DNA of 49,466 nucleotides from the NCBI GenBank assembly GCA_020634495.1, contig JACKBR010000036.1:1-49466 (forward strand), read 5' to 3'. Shown here in pieces: positions 24,495 through 33,707 of this stretch (position 1 is the stretch's first letter; every line of letters starts with the position of its first letter). This stretch comes from Ardenticatenaceae bacterium (GTDB lineage: Bacteria; Chloroflexota; Anaerolineae; Promineifilales; Promineifilaceae). Position numbers and translations under genes: made by a program. The notes under the pieces were generated by a model. It was not told the origin of the DNA. It saw nothing but the letters and a program-made list of their open reading frames with translations, and searched no databases.

Positions 24495-27047
24495 TTGGAC
24501 GACAACAATATCGGAACGATTAACTATATTGATATTAACCAGGAAATGCGTAACTCTTACCTGGATTATGCTATGAGTGTCATTGTGGCCCGTGCTTTGC
24601 CAGACGCTCGCGACGGGTTGAAGCCTGTACACCGGCGTATTTTATATGCCATGTGGGACATGGGCATACGGGCCACGTCTCCGCACCGCAAAAGCGCCCG
24701 AATTGTGGGTGAAGTTTTGGGTAAGTATCATCCACACAGCGATACGGCCGTTTACGATGCAATGGTGCGGATGGCCCAATACTTCTCCATGCGCTACATG
24801 TTGGTAGATGGCCAGGGTAACTTTGGTAGCGTCGATGGTGACAGTGCCGCCGCCATGCGCTACACCGAAGCCCGACTAGCCCGCATCGCCCACGAACTTA
24901 TCGAAGATATTGACAAGGACACCGTTGATTTTACCGCTAACTTTGATGATAGCCTGACAGAACCAGACCTCTTACCGGCGCGACTGCCCAACCTGTTGCT
25001 GAACGGCTCTGCTGGTATTGCTGTGGGTATGGCCACAAACATTCCCCCGCACAACCTCACCGAGCTGTGCGAAGCCATTGCCTACCTCATTGAACGGTAC
25101 GACGACATAGATAACGTCACCTTAGACGAACTGATGCAGTTTGTTAAAGGCCCAGACTTTCCCACCGGTGGCCTGATTATTGGCAATGAAGGCATTCGCA
25201 GCGCTTATGCAACCGGGCGTGGGCGAGTTATTATGCGCGCCAAAGCCGAAATTGAGCCAATGCCGCGCAACCCAGAACGACAGCGCATCAACATTACAGA
25301 GATTCCCTTCCAGGTAAACAAAGCGATGCTCATTGAACGCATGGCTGAGCTGGTAAACAAGGGCGTCATTACCGACATCAGCGATTTGCGCGACGAGTCT
25401 GACAAGCGCGGTATCTCCATTATTGTTGAGCTTAAACGGCACACCCAGCCCATGAAAGTGCTGAACCAGCTGTATAAACATACGGCTTTGCAGACCACGT
25501 TTGGTGTGCAAATGCTGGCGCTCGTCGATAAGCAGCCACGCCTGCTCTCATTAAAACGTGCCCTGCAAATTCATATTGAGCATCGCGTAGAGGTCATTAC
25601 CCGGCGCACCCAGTTTGAGCTGGATAAAGCCCTGAAGCGGCAGCACATTTTGGAAGGGCTGCTTATTGCTCTGGAACATTTGGATGAGGTCATTGAAACC
25701 ATCCGGCGCTCACCCGATGCCGATACGGCTCGGACGCAGCTAATGGCACGATTTGGTTTATCTCAAGAGCAGTCCACCGCTATTTTGGATATGCAGCTGC
25801 GCCGTCTGGCCGCTTTAGAACGGCAAAAGATTGAAGATGAATACCAGGAAGTTTCAGCCCACATTGAATATTTGCAGGGATTGCTGGCAGACAAGAAGAA
25901 AATTCTGGGTTTAATTCTTGAAGATATTAATGAGCTAAAAGAAAAATATGGGGATGAGCGTGCTTCCCAAATTGCCCTGGGCCTGGATGCCGACCTGAAC
26001 ATGGAAGATTTGATTCAGGACGAGGATGTGCTCATTTCTATTACCCAGCGTGGCTTTGTGAAGCGCACGCCCGTGGCCGCTTACCGCATTCAGGCCCGCG
26101 GGGGTAAAGGGCTCATTGGCATGGGCCGCCGCGAAGAAGATCAGTTGGAACATTTATTTGCTGCCGGATCGCTAAACACCATTCTGTTTTTCTCGGATCG
26201 GGGCAAGGTGTATGCAGAAAAGGCGTATAACATTCCTGAACTCGACCGCACGGCGAAGGGTACCTCGTTGATGAATGTTTTGCCGTTGATGCCGGACGAA
26301 AATATTACGGCCGCTTTGCCTGTCCACAGCTTTGAAGATGCCGAATACCTCACCATGATCACCCGTAAAGGCAAAATCAAGCGCGTAGAGGTTAACGTTT
26401 TTGAGAACGTGCGTCCCAGCGGTCTCATTGCGGTGAATTTGGAAGACGACGACAGCCTGGGTTGGGTGAAGCTGACAGAAGGTGAGCAAGACCTGATCAT
26501 CGTGAGCGAGCAGGGTAAGGGCATCCGCTTTAGTGAGGAAGATGTTCGCCCGATGGGGCGCAACGCCGCCGGGGTAAACGCCATCCGGCTGGATAGCTGG
26601 GACCGGGTAGCTGGGGCCGATGTGGTGCTGCCTGATGATGATTTGTTGGTCATTACCGAGAAAGGGTATGGCAAACGAACCCCATTGGAAGAGTACCGGC
26701 AGCAAAACCGGTATGGCCAGGGCGTGCGGGCGATGGTGCTGACGCCGGAGCGCACGGGCAAGATTGTGAGCGCCCGCGTGGTGACGGCTGGGGACGAGGT
26801 GACCTGCATTTCGGCCAACGGCATTATTTTACGCACGTCTACCGACGTGATCTCGCAGCAGGGCCGCTCTACGCAAGGCGTGCGGGTGATGGATTTGCGA
26901 GCAGGAGATACGGTTGCCTCGGTGGCTGTGGTTCGGGAAGGGCGTTTGTCTCAGGTGAATGGTGATGCTGTAGAAGAAGCGGAACATGCAGCGGAGCCAA
27001 ATGGGGCAAATGCGGATGTAGCTGTGGGGGACGCTGCTGTGGGATAG
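24495..27047 (+). CDS. gyrA: DNA gyrase subunit A
   Basis: The 850-residue protein is the DNA-cleaving subunit of gyrase. The catalytic tyrosine is Tyr123 in [12 protein letters not shown]. The quinolone-determining region reads [14 protein letters not shown], where Ser82 replaces the near-invariant Gly (E. coli Gly81) and Thr84 stands at the Ser83 position. The C-terminal half has six beta-pinwheel repeats, and QARGGKG near residue 535 matches the GyrA box, which argues for GyrA over ParC. The start is TTG with TTGGAGG 7 nt upstream. The acidic Ala-rich end ([17 protein letters not shown]) is unusual but harmless-looking. gyrB is not adjacent. Only one ACGGCCGT lies in the gene, inside the quinolone region. 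Confidence 0.96.
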   Translation: MDDNNIGTINYIDINQEMRNSYLDYAMSVIVARALPDARDGLKPVHRRILYAMWDMGIRATSPHRKSARIVGEVLGKYHPHSDTAVYDAMVRMAQYFSMRYMLVDGQGNFGSVDGDSAAAMRYTEARLARIAHELIEDIDKDTVDFTANFDDSLTEPDLLPARLPNLLLNGSAGIAVGMATNIPPHNLTELCEAIAYLIERYDDIDNVTLDELMQFVKGPDFPTGGLIIGNEGIRSAYATGRGRVIMRAKAEIEPMPRNPERQRINITEIPFQVNKAMLIERMAELVNKGVITDISDLRDESDKRGISIIVELKRHTQPMKVLNQLYKHTALQTTFGVQMLALVDKQPRLLSLKRALQIHIEHRVEVITRRTQFELDKALKRQHILEGLLIALEHLDEVIETIRRSPDADTARTQLMARFGLSQEQSTAILDMQLRRLAALERQKIEDEYQEVSAHIEYLQGLLADKKKILGLILEDINELKEKYGDERASQIALGLDADLNMEDLIQDEDVLISITQRGFVKRTPVAAYRIQARGGKGLIGMGRREEDQLEHLFAAGSLNTILFFSDRGKVYAEKAYNIPELDRTAKGTSLMNVLPLMPDENITAALPVHSFEDAEYLTMITRKGKIKRVEVNVFENVRPSGLIAVNLEDDDSLGWVKLTEGEQDLIIVSEQGKGIRFSEEDVRPMGRNAAGVNAIRLDSWDRVAGADVVLPDDDLLVITEKGYGKRTPLEEYRQQNRYGQGVRAMVLTPERTGKIVSARVVTAGDEVTCISANGIILRTSTDVISQQGRSTQGVRVMDLRAGDTVASVAVVREGRLSQVNGDAVEEAEHAAEPNGANADVAVGDAAVG

Positions 27048-27074
27048 GCTTTGCGTTTATGATGAGTGTCAATG

Positions 27075-27102
27075 AGAGCGCCTCCGCAGGCGCTCTTTTT
27101 TT
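27075..27102 (+). terminator. Intrinsic terminator of gyrA
   Basis: AGAGCGCCT-ccgc-AGGCGCTCT is a perfect 9-bp GC-rich stem followed by seven T's, 28 nt after the gyrA stop. Confidence 0.92.
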
Positions 27103-27339
27103 ATGGGAAAATTGGGGGAGAAACGGCCGTTTCCCGCCTATTTCCTATGTCATTCCCAGAGATGCCCTTTTATACTTACGCGGTATCACGCGAGTAATGA
27201 CTATGGCTCTTTGGGAATTTAAGAATAGATAACAACAAACCAGGCATGAGTTATTGCCGCCCACTCAGAAGAATCGCGGGCAGCATACATCGTGCTTCTC
27301 TTGCAAACCACCATCCCATTCGCCTTACTAGGTAAACAG

Positions 27340-28677
27340 ATGTCAACAGGACAACTTATGCAGCTTCTAGCGCCTGTCATGAAGCTGGACAATTTAGGAA
27401 TCTCACCGGGCTTGATTCAAGATATTATCTTTCGGCTGCTGTTTAACGAAGGAGACGTCAACATTGCCCGCTTTTCCGAAGTTTTGGGCGTTCACGCCAG
27501 CCTGATAGATGAACAACTGGCCCGTTTGAAACAAGAGCATTTGGTAGAGGTTGTGCGTGCCGGTGGCTTAGGCAGCTTGAGTTTTACCTATGGCCTTACA
27601 GAGGCAGGGACCAAGCGGGCACGCGATGCCTTTGAGCGCAGCCAATATGTGGGGCGCGCGCCGGTCTCATTGGACAAGTATTCCAAGGCAATTAAACTGC
27701 AATCTAAGCGGGTGCAGCGCATTACGCCAACGCAGGTAAAACAAGCCCTGGGCTTTTTAATTTTGCCAGATAATTTTGATCGGCGGCTAGGCCCTGCGGT
27801 GAATGCAGGGTCTTCTCTCTTTTTGTATGGGCCGCCGGGCAATGGAAAGACCACAATTGCCCAATCTATTGCCAAGCTCATTGCCCATGACTCACCCATT
27901 TGGCTGCCAGACGCAATAACCGTAGGCGGGCAGATCATCAGAATTTTTGATCCGCTGGTGCATACACCCATTACGGACGATGAGCTGGGCATGCATACGG
28001 AGATGATGAATAACGGCCGTACCGATAAATTTAAATACGACCAGCGTTGGCGATTGTTTGAGCGCCCAGCCGTGATGGTGGGGGGCGAATTGACAATGGA
28101 GTCACTGGATTTACGCTATGAGCCAATTGCCAAAGTGTATGAAGCGCCACTCCAGCTAAAAGCCAACGGCGGCATGTTCCTCATTGATGATTTTGGTCGG
28201 CAGCAGATTAGCCCACAGCAACTGCTAAACCGCTGGATTGTGCCCCTGGAGAGCGGCATCGACTTTTTGCGGCTGCAATCAGGGCAAAGCCTGGAGGTTC
28301 CCTTCCGCCAGCTTATTGTATTTTCTACCAATTTGGATCCCATGCAGCTGGTAGATGGGGCATTTTTGCGACGTATTCAAATGAAAGTAGAGGTGGGTGG
28401 CCCTAGCGAAAAGCTGTTCTACCAGATTTTTACAGAATCGTGTAAATCCTTTAATGTGCCCTTCGATAAAAAGACATTTGTCCACTTGCTGCAAAAATGG
28501 TACCGGGGGCCAAACCGGGTCATGCAGGCGGTACACCCGCGTGATCTTGTGAAGACGGTTGTTTCTATTTGTACTTACGACAACACCCAACCCCGCCTGA
28601 CGCCGGAGCTAATTGATGAGGCGTGTGAGAGCTATTTTGTGGACGGCAACATGGCGGCAACATTAGCGGATCAGTAA
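27340..28677 (+). CDS. AAA-type ATPase with N-terminal winged-helix-like region, function unknown
   Basis: About 445 residues. The first ~110 residues look like a helical/winged-helix module (FNEGDVNIARFSEVLGVHA). The ATPase core has Walker A GPPGNGKTTIA (~residue 165) and Walker B GGMFLIDDFGR (~275), a sensor-1-like FSTNLDP, and an arginine-rich FLRRIQMKV, followed by an alpha-helical lid (RGPNRVMQAVHPRDLV). I prefer ATG 27340 (weak AGG upstream); GTG 27292 and ATG 27358 remain possible. It stands alone between gyrA and a convergent degV gene, so context gives no role. Conserved ATPases of this layout are known in Chloroflexota and other phyla without a defined task, as far as I can recall. 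Confidence 0.75.
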   Translation: MSTGQLMQLLAPVMKLDNLGISPGLIQDIIFRLLFNEGDVNIARFSEVLGVHASLIDEQLARLKQEHLVEVVRAGGLGSLSFTYGLTEAGTKRARDAFERSQYVGRAPVSLDKYSKAIKLQSKRVQRITPTQVKQALGFLILPDNFDRRLGPAVNAGSSLFLYGPPGNGKTTIAQSIAKLIAHDSPIWLPDAITVGGQIIRIFDPLVHTPITDDELGMHTEMMNNGRTDKFKYDQRWRLFERPAVMVGGELTMESLDLRYEPIAKVYEAPLQLKANGGMFLIDDFGRQQISPQQLLNRWIVPLESGIDFLRLQSGQSLEVPFRQLIVFSTNLDPMQLVDGAFLRRIQMKVEVGGPSEKLFYQIFTESCKSFNVPFDKKTFVHLLQKWYRGPNRVMQAVHPRDLVKTVVSICTYDNTQPRLTPELIDEACESYFVDGNMAATLADQ

Positions 28678-28718
28678 ACAGAAGGCGCGGTTTCTTACCG
28701 CGTATTAGCTTTAGAAGG

Positions 28719-28752
28719 AGCCTCCTGCAAAAAAGTTGCAGGAGGCTTTTTG
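28719..28752. terminator. Bidirectional intrinsic terminator
   Basis: AGCCTCCTGCAA and its exact complement flank a 5-nt A-rich loop, followed by TTTTT. It lies between the convergent AAA ATPase and DegV genes. Confidence 0.9.
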
Positions 28753-28753
28753 T

Positions 28754-29605
28754 TTAGTCGGCGAAGAACACCACGCCCAACGCTTTGGGACCAACGTGAG
28801 CGCCCACAACCGGGCTTAGTTCCACAATGTGAATTTCTTCTGGATGAAGGGCATCTTTTAGCTCGCCAAAGAATTTGTCGGCATCGTCTGCGGCGGCGGC
28901 ATGAATAACGGCCGTTTTAATATTTGACTTGCCCGCCATTTCCGTATTTACGACATCCATCAAATGGGCCAGCGCCTTCTTTTTGGTGCGTACAGAAGCC
29001 AGCGGTTCAATTTTGCCATCTACCAGGTGCAAAATGGGCTTGATGGAAAGCATGGAGCCAATGAGCCGCTGCGCCCCACCAATGCGCCCGCCACGATGCA
29101 AAAATTCCAAAGTGTCTACCACAAACAGCACCCGCATCTTTTTCACCAGGGCGCGGGCTGCTTCGGCTGCGGCCTGGTAATCTGCGCCGTTTTCAATGGC
29201 GCGGGCTGCTGCCAACGCCATGTAACCCAGCCCCATTGCCGCCGATTCTGAATCAACAATCTCGATGGGGTAATCCTCCATCATGTCGGCGGCAGCCTGG
29301 GCAGAGGCCTGCGTGCCGCTAAGCGATTTGGAGATGAGAACCGCTACGATGGATTCGGCCGTTTCTGCCACTTTAGAGAAAAATTCATGAAACTCGCCCG
29401 CAGAAGGTTGGGAGGTCGTGGGCATCTCCTTGGCGGTAGCCAGACGCGCATAAAAAGCATCTGGCTTAATATCAACATCGTCACGCAGGCTGCTGCCTTC
29501 CCAGTTAAGAATTTGGGGAATGACATGAATGTTATATTGGGCAACCAGCGCCGGGGGAATATAGGCAGTGCTGTCTACAACAACAGCAACTTTAGCTTTG
29601 CTCAT
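28754..29605 (-). CDS. DegV-family fatty-acid-binding protein (FakB-like), first copy
   Basis: The 283-residue DegV fold binds one fatty acid and presents it to the kinase FakA. Family signatures are VVDSTAYIP (residues ~6-14), TSQPSAGEFHEFF (~62) and SKSLSGTQASAQAAA (~90); LEFLHRGGRIGGAQRLIGS closes the head domain. ATG 29605 is chosen because GAGGAG lies 9 nt before it, so the nine codons upstream are not coding. It is unlinked from the FakA gene at 43030, which has its own DegV neighbour. Two FakB proteins with different fatty-acid preference are common, for instance in Staphylococcus. Confidence 0.9.
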   Translation of the reverse strand: MSKAKVAVVVDSTAYIPPALVAQYNIHVIPQILNWEGSSLRDDVDIKPDAFYARLATAKEMPTTSQPSAGEFHEFFSKVAETAESIVAVLISKSLSGTQASAQAAADMMEDYPIEIVDSESAAMGLGYMALAAARAIENGADYQAAAEAARALVKKMRVLFVVDTLEFLHRGGRIGGAQRLIGSMLSIKPILHLVDGKIEPLASVRTKKKALAHLMDVVNTEMAGKSNIKTAVIHAAAADDADKFFGELKDALHPEEIHIVELSPVVGAHVGPKALGVVFFAD

Positions 29606-29745
29606 AGATGGGTCTCCTCTTGAATACATTCTTCCAATTTTCTAGATAACCTGATGAGGAGTCAGGCATCCTCAGATGCCGGTTGCATTTGAGAATGCTC
29701 CCTCCTCAAGTGAGTGCTTACGTTTTACCACATAGTTGTGCACAA

Positions 29746-29763
29746 GGGAAACGGCCGTTTCCC
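29746..29763. repeat. 18-bp perfect palindrome GGGAAACGGCCGTTTCCC
   Basis: The fullest intergenic example of the ACGGCCGT motif, in the 289-nt divergent gap between degV and the esterase gene. Apart from it, the gap holds a small hairpin (GGCATC-ctca-GATGCC near 29667) in the degV leader and a weak TACAAT (29854-29859) before the esterase. Confidence 0.85.
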
Positions 29764-29894
29764 AGCACACTGCTATTAGTAACCCGTTGCTGCCCAAACC
29801 GTTTTGCTGTAGGCAAGAAAAACCAACTTTTAGGGTGATTCCAGAATTATTGTTACAATAACCAAACCAAAATCATGTAGGAAGAGAAAGCTAA

Positions 29895-30614
29895 ATGAAT
29901 CGAGAATATCATCGTTGGTACAGCCCATCGCTGGAGCGCGACATGGAACTGCTGATCTTTGGCCACAGCGGTGCCAGAGTGTTGATTTTCCCCACCTCCA
30001 AAGGGCGCTTTTATGAATGGGAAGATCGGGGCATGATGCAACTGCTTGGCCACCACATCCGCGAAGGCTGGCTGCAACTGTATTGCGTAGACAGCGTGGA
30101 TGCCGAAAGCTGGTATGCCTATTGGAAGCACCCCGAAGCACGCGCCTGGCGGCAGGTACAGTACGAAAATTACCTGGTTAACGAAGTGCTGCCGCTTTCC
30201 TGGATAAAGAACCAGAATCCATTTTTAATCACAGTTGGGGCCAGCTTTGGCGCTTACCATGCGCTGAATCTGGCGCTGCGGCGGCCAGACCTGGTGAGCC
30301 GGGCCATTGGCCTGAGCGGTATCTACGACATCTCTCGCTGGGCCGATGGGCACGGCGGTGGGCACATCTATGCCAATAATCCCTGCGCCTACATCCCCAA
30401 CGAGCATGACCATCAACGGCTGGAACTGCTGCGACGGCTGGACATTATTCTGGCTGTGGGGCAAGATGACGGGCTGCGGGCCAACAACGAGCAGCTTTCG
30501 GCGGCGCTGTGGCAAAAGGGCATTGGCAACGCGCTGCGCATTTGGGATGGCTGGAGCCACGATTGGCCGTATTGGGAAAAGATGCTGTTGACGTACATTG
30601 GCGGGCACGACTAA
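29895..30614 (+). CDS. Alpha/beta-hydrolase of the putative esterase type (COG4947-like)
   Basis: The 239-residue protein has the nucleophile elbow GASFG (Ser in VGASFGAYHALNLAL, ~residue 117), a possible acid in AVGQDDGL (~195) and the catalytic histidine in WDGWSHDWPYW (~223). These fit a one-domain esterase/hydrolase. It lacks a signal peptide and so acts in the cytosol. It precedes two ATP-grasp genes in the same direction, with 129-nt and 135-nt spacers full of short repeats. Co-occurrence of such an esterase with ATP-grasp ligases points to a small biosynthetic or ester-release role, which is inference. Confidence 0.8.
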   Translation: MNREYHRWYSPSLERDMELLIFGHSGARVLIFPTSKGRFYEWEDRGMMQLLGHHIREGWLQLYCVDSVDAESWYAYWKHPEARAWRQVQYENYLVNEVLPLSWIKNQNPFLITVGASFGAYHALNLALRRPDLVSRAIGLSGIYDISRWADGHGGGHIYANNPCAYIPNEHDHQRLELLRRLDIILAVGQDDGLRANNEQLSAALWQKGIGNALRIWDGWSHDWPYWEKMLLTYIGGHD

Positions 30615-30722
30615 GAGAAGGCAAGTAGCAGGTTTGCAAGTGAAAAGTGATAAGTAAAAAGTGAAAAGTTATCTAACTCGCCCACCCGCAAACTCGCAAA
30701 CTCGCCCACTTGCAAACTCGCA
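30615..30722. repeat. Intergenic low-complexity words (AAGTGA..., CTCGCCCACTTGC)
   Basis: The spacer is built from reiterated near-repeats: gcaagt/tgcaagtg, aaaagtga/gtgaaaag and then aactcgcccac/ccgcaaactcgc/cacttgcaaactcgc. The first and last parts are complementary (gcaagt... / ...acttgc), so the RNA could fold on itself. The words recur at 4158-4180 and 8747-8815. Confidence 0.55.
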
Positions 30723-30743
30723 TACCAAAAAGGAGAGGGACGC

Positions 30744-31661
30744 ATGACAAAGAAGATTGGCTTGATGGTAGGGATGGAATGGTCCTGGCCGCCAGCGTTT
30801 ATTGAGGAAGTAAACGGCCGTAATCAAGACGTGATCGCCGAGTTTGTGAGCATTGGCGGTACGCAAATGAACGAGCCTTGTGAGTACGCTGTCATAGTAG
30901 ACCGCATTTCGCACGAGGTGCCCTATTATCGTTCGTACCTGAAAAATGCCATGCTCCAGGGAACCCACGTGATCAACAATCCGTTTATGTGGACGGCCGA
31001 TGACAAGTTTTTTGGTGCATCGCTCATCACCAAATTAGGACTGGCCAGCCCGAAAACGGCCGTCTTGCCCAACAAAGAATACATCCCCGGCATTGACCAC
31101 AGCAAAAGCCTGCGTAATCTTGCCTTCCCCATGCCCTGGCAAGATTTAGTCGATTATGTGGGCGGCTTCCCCTGCGTGCTGAAAGATGCCCACGGCGGCG
31201 GCTGGAAAGAAGTGTACGTTTGCCGCAACATGGAAGAGCTGTACCGCAGCTACGATCAATCCGGCTTGCTAACAATGGTGCTGCAAGAGTTCATCAAATG
31301 GGACGATTACATTCGCTGCATGGTGCTGGGGCAAGAAAATGTGCTGGTAATGGCCTATGATCCCAACACGCGCCAATACAGCCACCCCAACCTGTCACAA
31401 GAAATGTACGAGCGGATTGTGTCGGATTGCCAGACGCTGTGCCGCGCCTTTGGCTACGACATGAACACCTGCGAATTTGCGGTGCGCGACGGCGTGCCTT
31501 ACGCCATTGACTTTATGAACCCGGCTCCAGACATGGATGTCAATTCGCTGGGCTTTGAGTTTCATCGCTGGTGTGTAGAAGGCATGGCGGATTTGTGCAT
31601 TGGCCTGGCGCTGGAGCCGCGCCCGCCAGTGGCCGAAACGCGCTGGAACGCACTATTTTAA
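30744..31661 (+). CDS. ATP-grasp ligase (RimK-like)
   Basis: The 305 residues show the ATP-grasp core: FPCVLKDAHGGGWKEVYV (ATP-binding lysine and glycine loop, ~residues 147-165), VLQEFIKWDDYIRCMVLG (~185-202) and CEFAVRDG...AIDFMNPAPD (metal-binding Asp/Asn, ~243-262). Such enzymes activate a carboxylate as an acyl phosphate and join it to an amine or thiol. An AGGAG-type site precedes the ATG. It stands between the esterase and a circularly permuted ATP-grasp gene, so the three may work on one product. The substrates cannot be inferred. Confidence 0.82.
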   Translation: MTKKIGLMVGMEWSWPPAFIEEVNGRNQDVIAEFVSIGGTQMNEPCEYAVIVDRISHEVPYYRSYLKNAMLQGTHVINNPFMWTADDKFFGASLITKLGLASPKTAVLPNKEYIPGIDHSKSLRNLAFPMPWQDLVDYVGGFPCVLKDAHGGGWKEVYVCRNMEELYRSYDQSGLLTMVLQEFIKWDDYIRCMVLGQENVLVMAYDPNTRQYSHPNLSQEMYERIVSDCQTLCRAFGYDMNTCEFAVRDGVPYAIDFMNPAPDMDVNSLGFEFHRWCVEGMADLCIGLALEPRPPVAETRWNALF

Positions 31662-31669
31662 TGATTTCA

Positions 31670-31790
31670 ACGTAGAGGCGCGGAGGCGCAGAGGTGGAGA
31701 AAATTGGGAATTGTGAATAATGAATGGTGAAGTGTGAACGAATCAATTCACAGTTAAGCGTTCACAATTCACGATTCACAATTAACAAGG
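31670..31790. repeat. Intergenic repeats: GAGGCGCGGAGGCGCAGAGG words and TTCACAATTCAC inverted repeats
   Basis: First come CGCAGAGG-family words (31672-31695), then ATTGTGAATAATGAATGGTG (31709-31728) opposed by TTCACAATTCAC-type words (31757-31782) that can pair with it. No promoter is evident. Confidence 0.55.
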
Positions 31791-31796
31791 TGAAAA

Positions 31797-33146
31797 ATGG
31801 CATTGAAGGAAGCAATACGAACCTACCATGATTTATTGACCGATGAGATGGCGGCGGAGTCGCAGGGGCAGCTGACGGAGCAAATGGAACAGCGGGGCTT
31901 GTTTTTTGGCAAACGGCCGTTATGCACCGTGCTGCGTCCTCGTTTTTTAACCCCTGAACAATATCTGTTTCTCCGCAAATCGATCCGCCCGTTGCTGCAC
32001 GCCTTTGAGAAAATCTCTGAGCTGGCTGTGGCTGATGCTGATTTTTGTGCCCAGTTTGGCCTGCTGGATTGGGAAGAAGAGCTCATCCAACATGATCCAA
32101 AATACAAAGGGCATACCCCGCTGACCCGGCTGGACGCTTTTTACGTGACGGAAAACAGCGAGCTAAAATTCACAGAGTACAATGCTGAAGTGCCGGCCGC
32201 TTCTGCCTACAACGATGTGCTGAACGAGGTGTTTTATGGCCTACCGGCAATGGGTGAATTTTTGCGCCATTATGCGGTACGGCCGTTACCCACTCGTCAC
32301 AGCGTTTTGCACGTGCTTTTAGATGCGTACCGGCAGGCTGGAGGCACAGGCCGCCCTCAAATTGGCATTCTAGACTGGCACGATGTGCCCACCCGCAGCG
32401 AGTTTGAGCTGTTTACCCAATATTTTGGCCAGCAAGGTTTTGAAGCCAAGATTGTGGATCCGCGTGAAGTGACGTATGAAAACGGCCGTTTGCGCCACGA
32501 AGGGTTTGAGATTGACATCATTTACAAGCGGGTGCTCATTACTGAACTGATTGAGCGGGGCGGGATGGACCAGCCGGTGGTGCGAGCCGTGCGCGACGGT
32601 AATGTGTGCATGGTTAACCCATTCCGCTGCAAAATTTTGTACAAAAAGATGAGCCTGGCGGTGCTGAGCGATGAGCGCAATGCCCACTTGTTTAATAAGG
32701 AGGAAACGGCCGTTATCCACAACCACATTCCCTGGACCCGCACCGTAGAAGAGCGTAAAACCGTGTACGGCGGGCTACCCATCGACCTGATTCCCTTCAT
32801 GCACAAATACAAAGACCAGCTGGTGCTAAAGCCCAACGATGATTACGGCGGGCACGGCATTGTGCTGGGCTGGCAAACCAACGCCAGCGGCTGGGAGCAA
32901 GCGGTACAAACCGCTTTAGAGCAGCCCTACATCGTGCAGGAGCGGGTGGTGATTCCAGAAGAACCGTACCCCAGCATTGTGGACGGCCGTTTGCAAATTT
33001 ACGACCGCATGTTAGACACCGCCCCCTTCATCTTTCATGGCGACTACGTCGATGGCTGCCTCACCCGACTTTCCACCGACCCGCTGCTCAACGTGTCGGC
33101 AGGCGGCGGCTCGACAGTGCCCACGTTTGTGGTAGAAAAAAGGTAA
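31797..33146 (+). CDS. Circularly permuted ATP-grasp protein
   Basis: The 449 residues resemble circularly permuted ATP-grasp (glutathionylspermidine-synthase-like) proteins. TEYNAEVPAASAYND (~residues 121-135) supplies the acidic metal-binding Glu/Asn that normally lies late in ATP-grasp folds. LVLKPNDDYGGHGIVLGW (~341-358), the ATP-binding lysine and glycine loop, comes after it, and IVQERVVIPEE (~381) follows. The C-terminus (GCLTRLSTDPLLNVSAGGG) is the usual closing motif of the family. It starts 135 nt after the RimK-like gene on the same strand and probably forms an amide or peptide bond. Partner and product are unknown. Confidence 0.8.
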   Translation: MALKEAIRTYHDLLTDEMAAESQGQLTEQMEQRGLFFGKRPLCTVLRPRFLTPEQYLFLRKSIRPLLHAFEKISELAVADADFCAQFGLLDWEEELIQHDPKYKGHTPLTRLDAFYVTENSELKFTEYNAEVPAASAYNDVLNEVFYGLPAMGEFLRHYAVRPLPTRHSVLHVLLDAYRQAGGTGRPQIGILDWHDVPTRSEFELFTQYFGQQGFEAKIVDPREVTYENGRLRHEGFEIDIIYKRVLITELIERGGMDQPVVRAVRDGNVCMVNPFRCKILYKKMSLAVLSDERNAHLFNKEETAVIHNHIPWTRTVEERKTVYGGLPIDLIPFMHKYKDQLVLKPNDDYGGHGIVLGWQTNASGWEQAVQTALEQPYIVQERVVIPEEPYPSIVDGRLQIYDRMLDTAPFIFHGDYVDGCLTRLSTDPLLNVSAGGGSTVPTFVVEKR

Positions 33147-33157
33147 TGACTCAGCCC

Positions 33158-33215
33158 AGACCCTAAGGGTTTGCCTTCTAAAAGACCAGGTAATAAAAAC
33201 CAACCCTTAGGGTCT
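33158..33215. repeat. 14-bp inverted repeat with self-palindromic arms (REPIN-like or terminator)
   Basis: AGACCCTAAGGGTT (33158-33171) is mirrored at 33202-33215 around a 30-nt spacer, and each arm contains ACCCTAAGGGT, itself palindromic. It directly follows the permuted ATP-grasp gene. A short T/C run follows, so it may also terminate. Confidence 0.65.
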
Positions 33216-33237
33216 TTCTCGCATAGTAGGTGAATTT

Positions 33238-33588
33238 ATGACTATCGAAGACCAAATCGAACAGGCCATGATCCAGATGTTTGCCCAGATGCACGCTCAT
33301 TTTGGCAAGGCGGTGAAAGGGCATTGGTTTTACGACAGCGAGACGTGTCCCGGCTGCGGCCGTCAGGTGAGCCCGATGCGGCACAAAGGCGGCGATGCCG
33401 TGTCGCTCAATGCCTACATTTACCGCAAGCGGGGCATTTTGATTGGCTACATTTTATGCGGCCGTTGCGCCACCGAGATTCACCGCGCCGCCAAACGCAA
33501 CCCCGGCGTACAAATTGCCCGCCACGACACCATCGAAGCCACGCTAAGGCAGGCATACGAAGCCCACATGAGCTCAATGGATGCGTAG
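33238..33588 (+). CDS. Small zinc-ribbon-like protein, unknown function
   Basis: The 116 residues carry two CxxC pairs, CPGC (~residue 37) and CGRC (~74), spaced as in a zinc ribbon, with a basic stretch between them (PMRHKGG ... IYRKRG). The N-terminus is an amphipathic helix and the C-terminus is helical. I recognise no family. It follows the ATP-grasp genes on the same strand but after the inverted repeat at 33158, so co-transcription is uncertain. A nucleic-acid or protein-binding role is only a guess. Confidence 0.7.
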   Translation: MTIEDQIEQAMIQMFAQMHAHFGKAVKGHWFYDSETCPGCGRQVSPMRHKGGDAVSLNAYIYRKRGILIGYILCGRCATEIHRAAKRNPGVQIARHDTIEATLRQAYEAHMSSMDA

Positions 33589-33599
33589 GATAAATTTTT

Positions 33600-33673
33600 A
33601 CCGCAGAGGCGCGGAGCGCGCAGAGTTTTTCTGTGACACTTTTCCAACTCCGCGTCCTCTGCGCCTCTGCGGT
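33600..33673. repeat. 13-bp inverted repeat of the CGCAGAGG family
   Basis: ACCGCAGAGGCGC (33600-33612) and its exact complement GCGCCTCTGCGGT (33661-33673) enclose a 48-nt spacer that itself contains GCGCAGAG and CGCGTCCTC. It fills the gap between the zinc-ribbon and YbaK genes. Confidence 0.7.
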
Positions 33674-33707
33674 TCGTTTTTGACGATTCAACCATGGCTC
33701 TAACAAA

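Noticed and set aside
24495..27047. ParC instead of GyrA
   Set aside because: QARGGKG matches the GyrA box and the six-bladed C-terminal region is complete.
33600..33673. Possible CRISPR-like array from repeated CGCAGAGG words
   Set aside because: The words are short, irregular and lie in inverted, not direct, order; no uniform spacers and no cas genes.
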